The notes under the pieces were generated by a model. That model saw only the letters and a list, made by a program, of their open reading frames with translations. It ran no database searches and had not been told where the DNA came from. From positions 1-42,313 of the forward strand of contig NZ_MKSM01000019.1 of NCBI RefSeq assembly GCF_001897285.1: DNA of 42,313 bases, read 5' to 3'. Shown here piece after piece: positions 42,187 to 42,313 of this stretch. Source of the DNA: Nitrobacter sp. 62-23. Its GTDB lineage: Bacteria; Pseudomonadota; Alphaproteobacteria; Rhizobiales; Xanthobacteraceae. The position numbers and the translations under genes are program-made. How positions within the stretch are numbered: position 1 is the stretch's first letter; each line of letters opens with the position of its first letter.

Positions 42187-42313
42187 CTAGTGGTCCGATT
42201 CTAACATTTGCATCCCGTTGCGGCAGGGAGTTCCTGCAAATGTTAGAACCAAAGGACCACTAGCAACTATCAGGTTTCTAGTGGAGTTTTGAATGTGACA
42301 TTCGCCTGACAAG
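42187..42313. repeat. Composite palindromic element, copy 2 (inverted, cut by window edge)
   Basis: Unit B (42187-42263), the 12-base spacer and the first 38 bases of unit A are present in reverse orientation to the copy at 6132-6303. Aligning by eye, 125 of the 127 visible bases agree; the two differences are one base in each unit. The rest of unit A lies outside the window. Confidence 0.9.

Overview
The window is GC-rich alphaproteobacterial chromosome, most likely from the Bradyrhizobium / Rhodopseudomonas / Nitrobacter group (Nitrobacteraceae). This rests on several things seen together: a GcrA cell-cycle regulator, an HWE-family sensor kinase, a candidate EcfG-type promoter (GGAAC-N17-GTT), an NnrS protein, and dispersed palindromic repeats of the kind common between genes in that group. 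It reads as ordinary chromosome with housekeeping genes. I saw no phage, plasmid, insertion-sequence transposase, CRISPR, tRNA or rRNA.

Layout. 1-3633: a TRAP-TAXI transporter (fused permease, cut by the window edge, plus its periplasmic receptor) facing a glycerate 2-kinase. 3693-5118: a MarR regulator with a Cys/His-rich tail, divergent from a secreted protein of unknown function. 5153-6105: two small genes (a hypothetical protein and a DUF3307 membrane protein), then a composite palindromic repeat. 6356-7911: a two-gene operon of a three-helix membrane protein with a cyclic-nucleotide-binding domain and a stand-alone DUF6537 protein. 8117-9040: a Cox11 protein fused to a class I cytochrome c. 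9403-13683: signalling and nitrogen-oxide genes (HWE kinase, PepSY protein with a stress-type promoter, NnrS, single-domain response regulator, Crp/Fnr regulator). 13966-19109: typA, the argD-argF pair and gcrA. 19305-27172: the phosphate regulon in one direction (YbhN-like protein, phoR, pstS, pstC, pstA, pstB, phoU, phoB). 27426-34787: envelope and signalling genes (BON/OmpA protein, polysaccharide deacetylase, GGDEF/EAL protein), then rpmF and mtgA behind a 36-codon upstream reading frame. 35077-41868: ispA, a DUF1345 protein, a caspase-like protein, a Na+/H+ antiporter and ispG. 41869-42313: repeats only.

How genes work together. The pst-pho block is a complete phosphate sensing and uptake system with a clear Pho box in front of pstS. 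argD and argF overlap by 4 bases and share a leader containing two strong stem-loops. ispG and ispA are separate steps of isoprenoid synthesis. The least conventional parts are the Cox11-cytochrome c fusion, the cNMP-membrane protein/DUF6537 pair, the Cys-tailed MarR with its family of CGACTCG-centred inverted repeats, and a composite palindromic element found near both ends of the window in opposite orientation (6132-6303 and 42187 to the edge).

All functions were read from the sequence and from remembered family features. No database search was possible, and start codons were chosen by ribosome-binding site and family fit.
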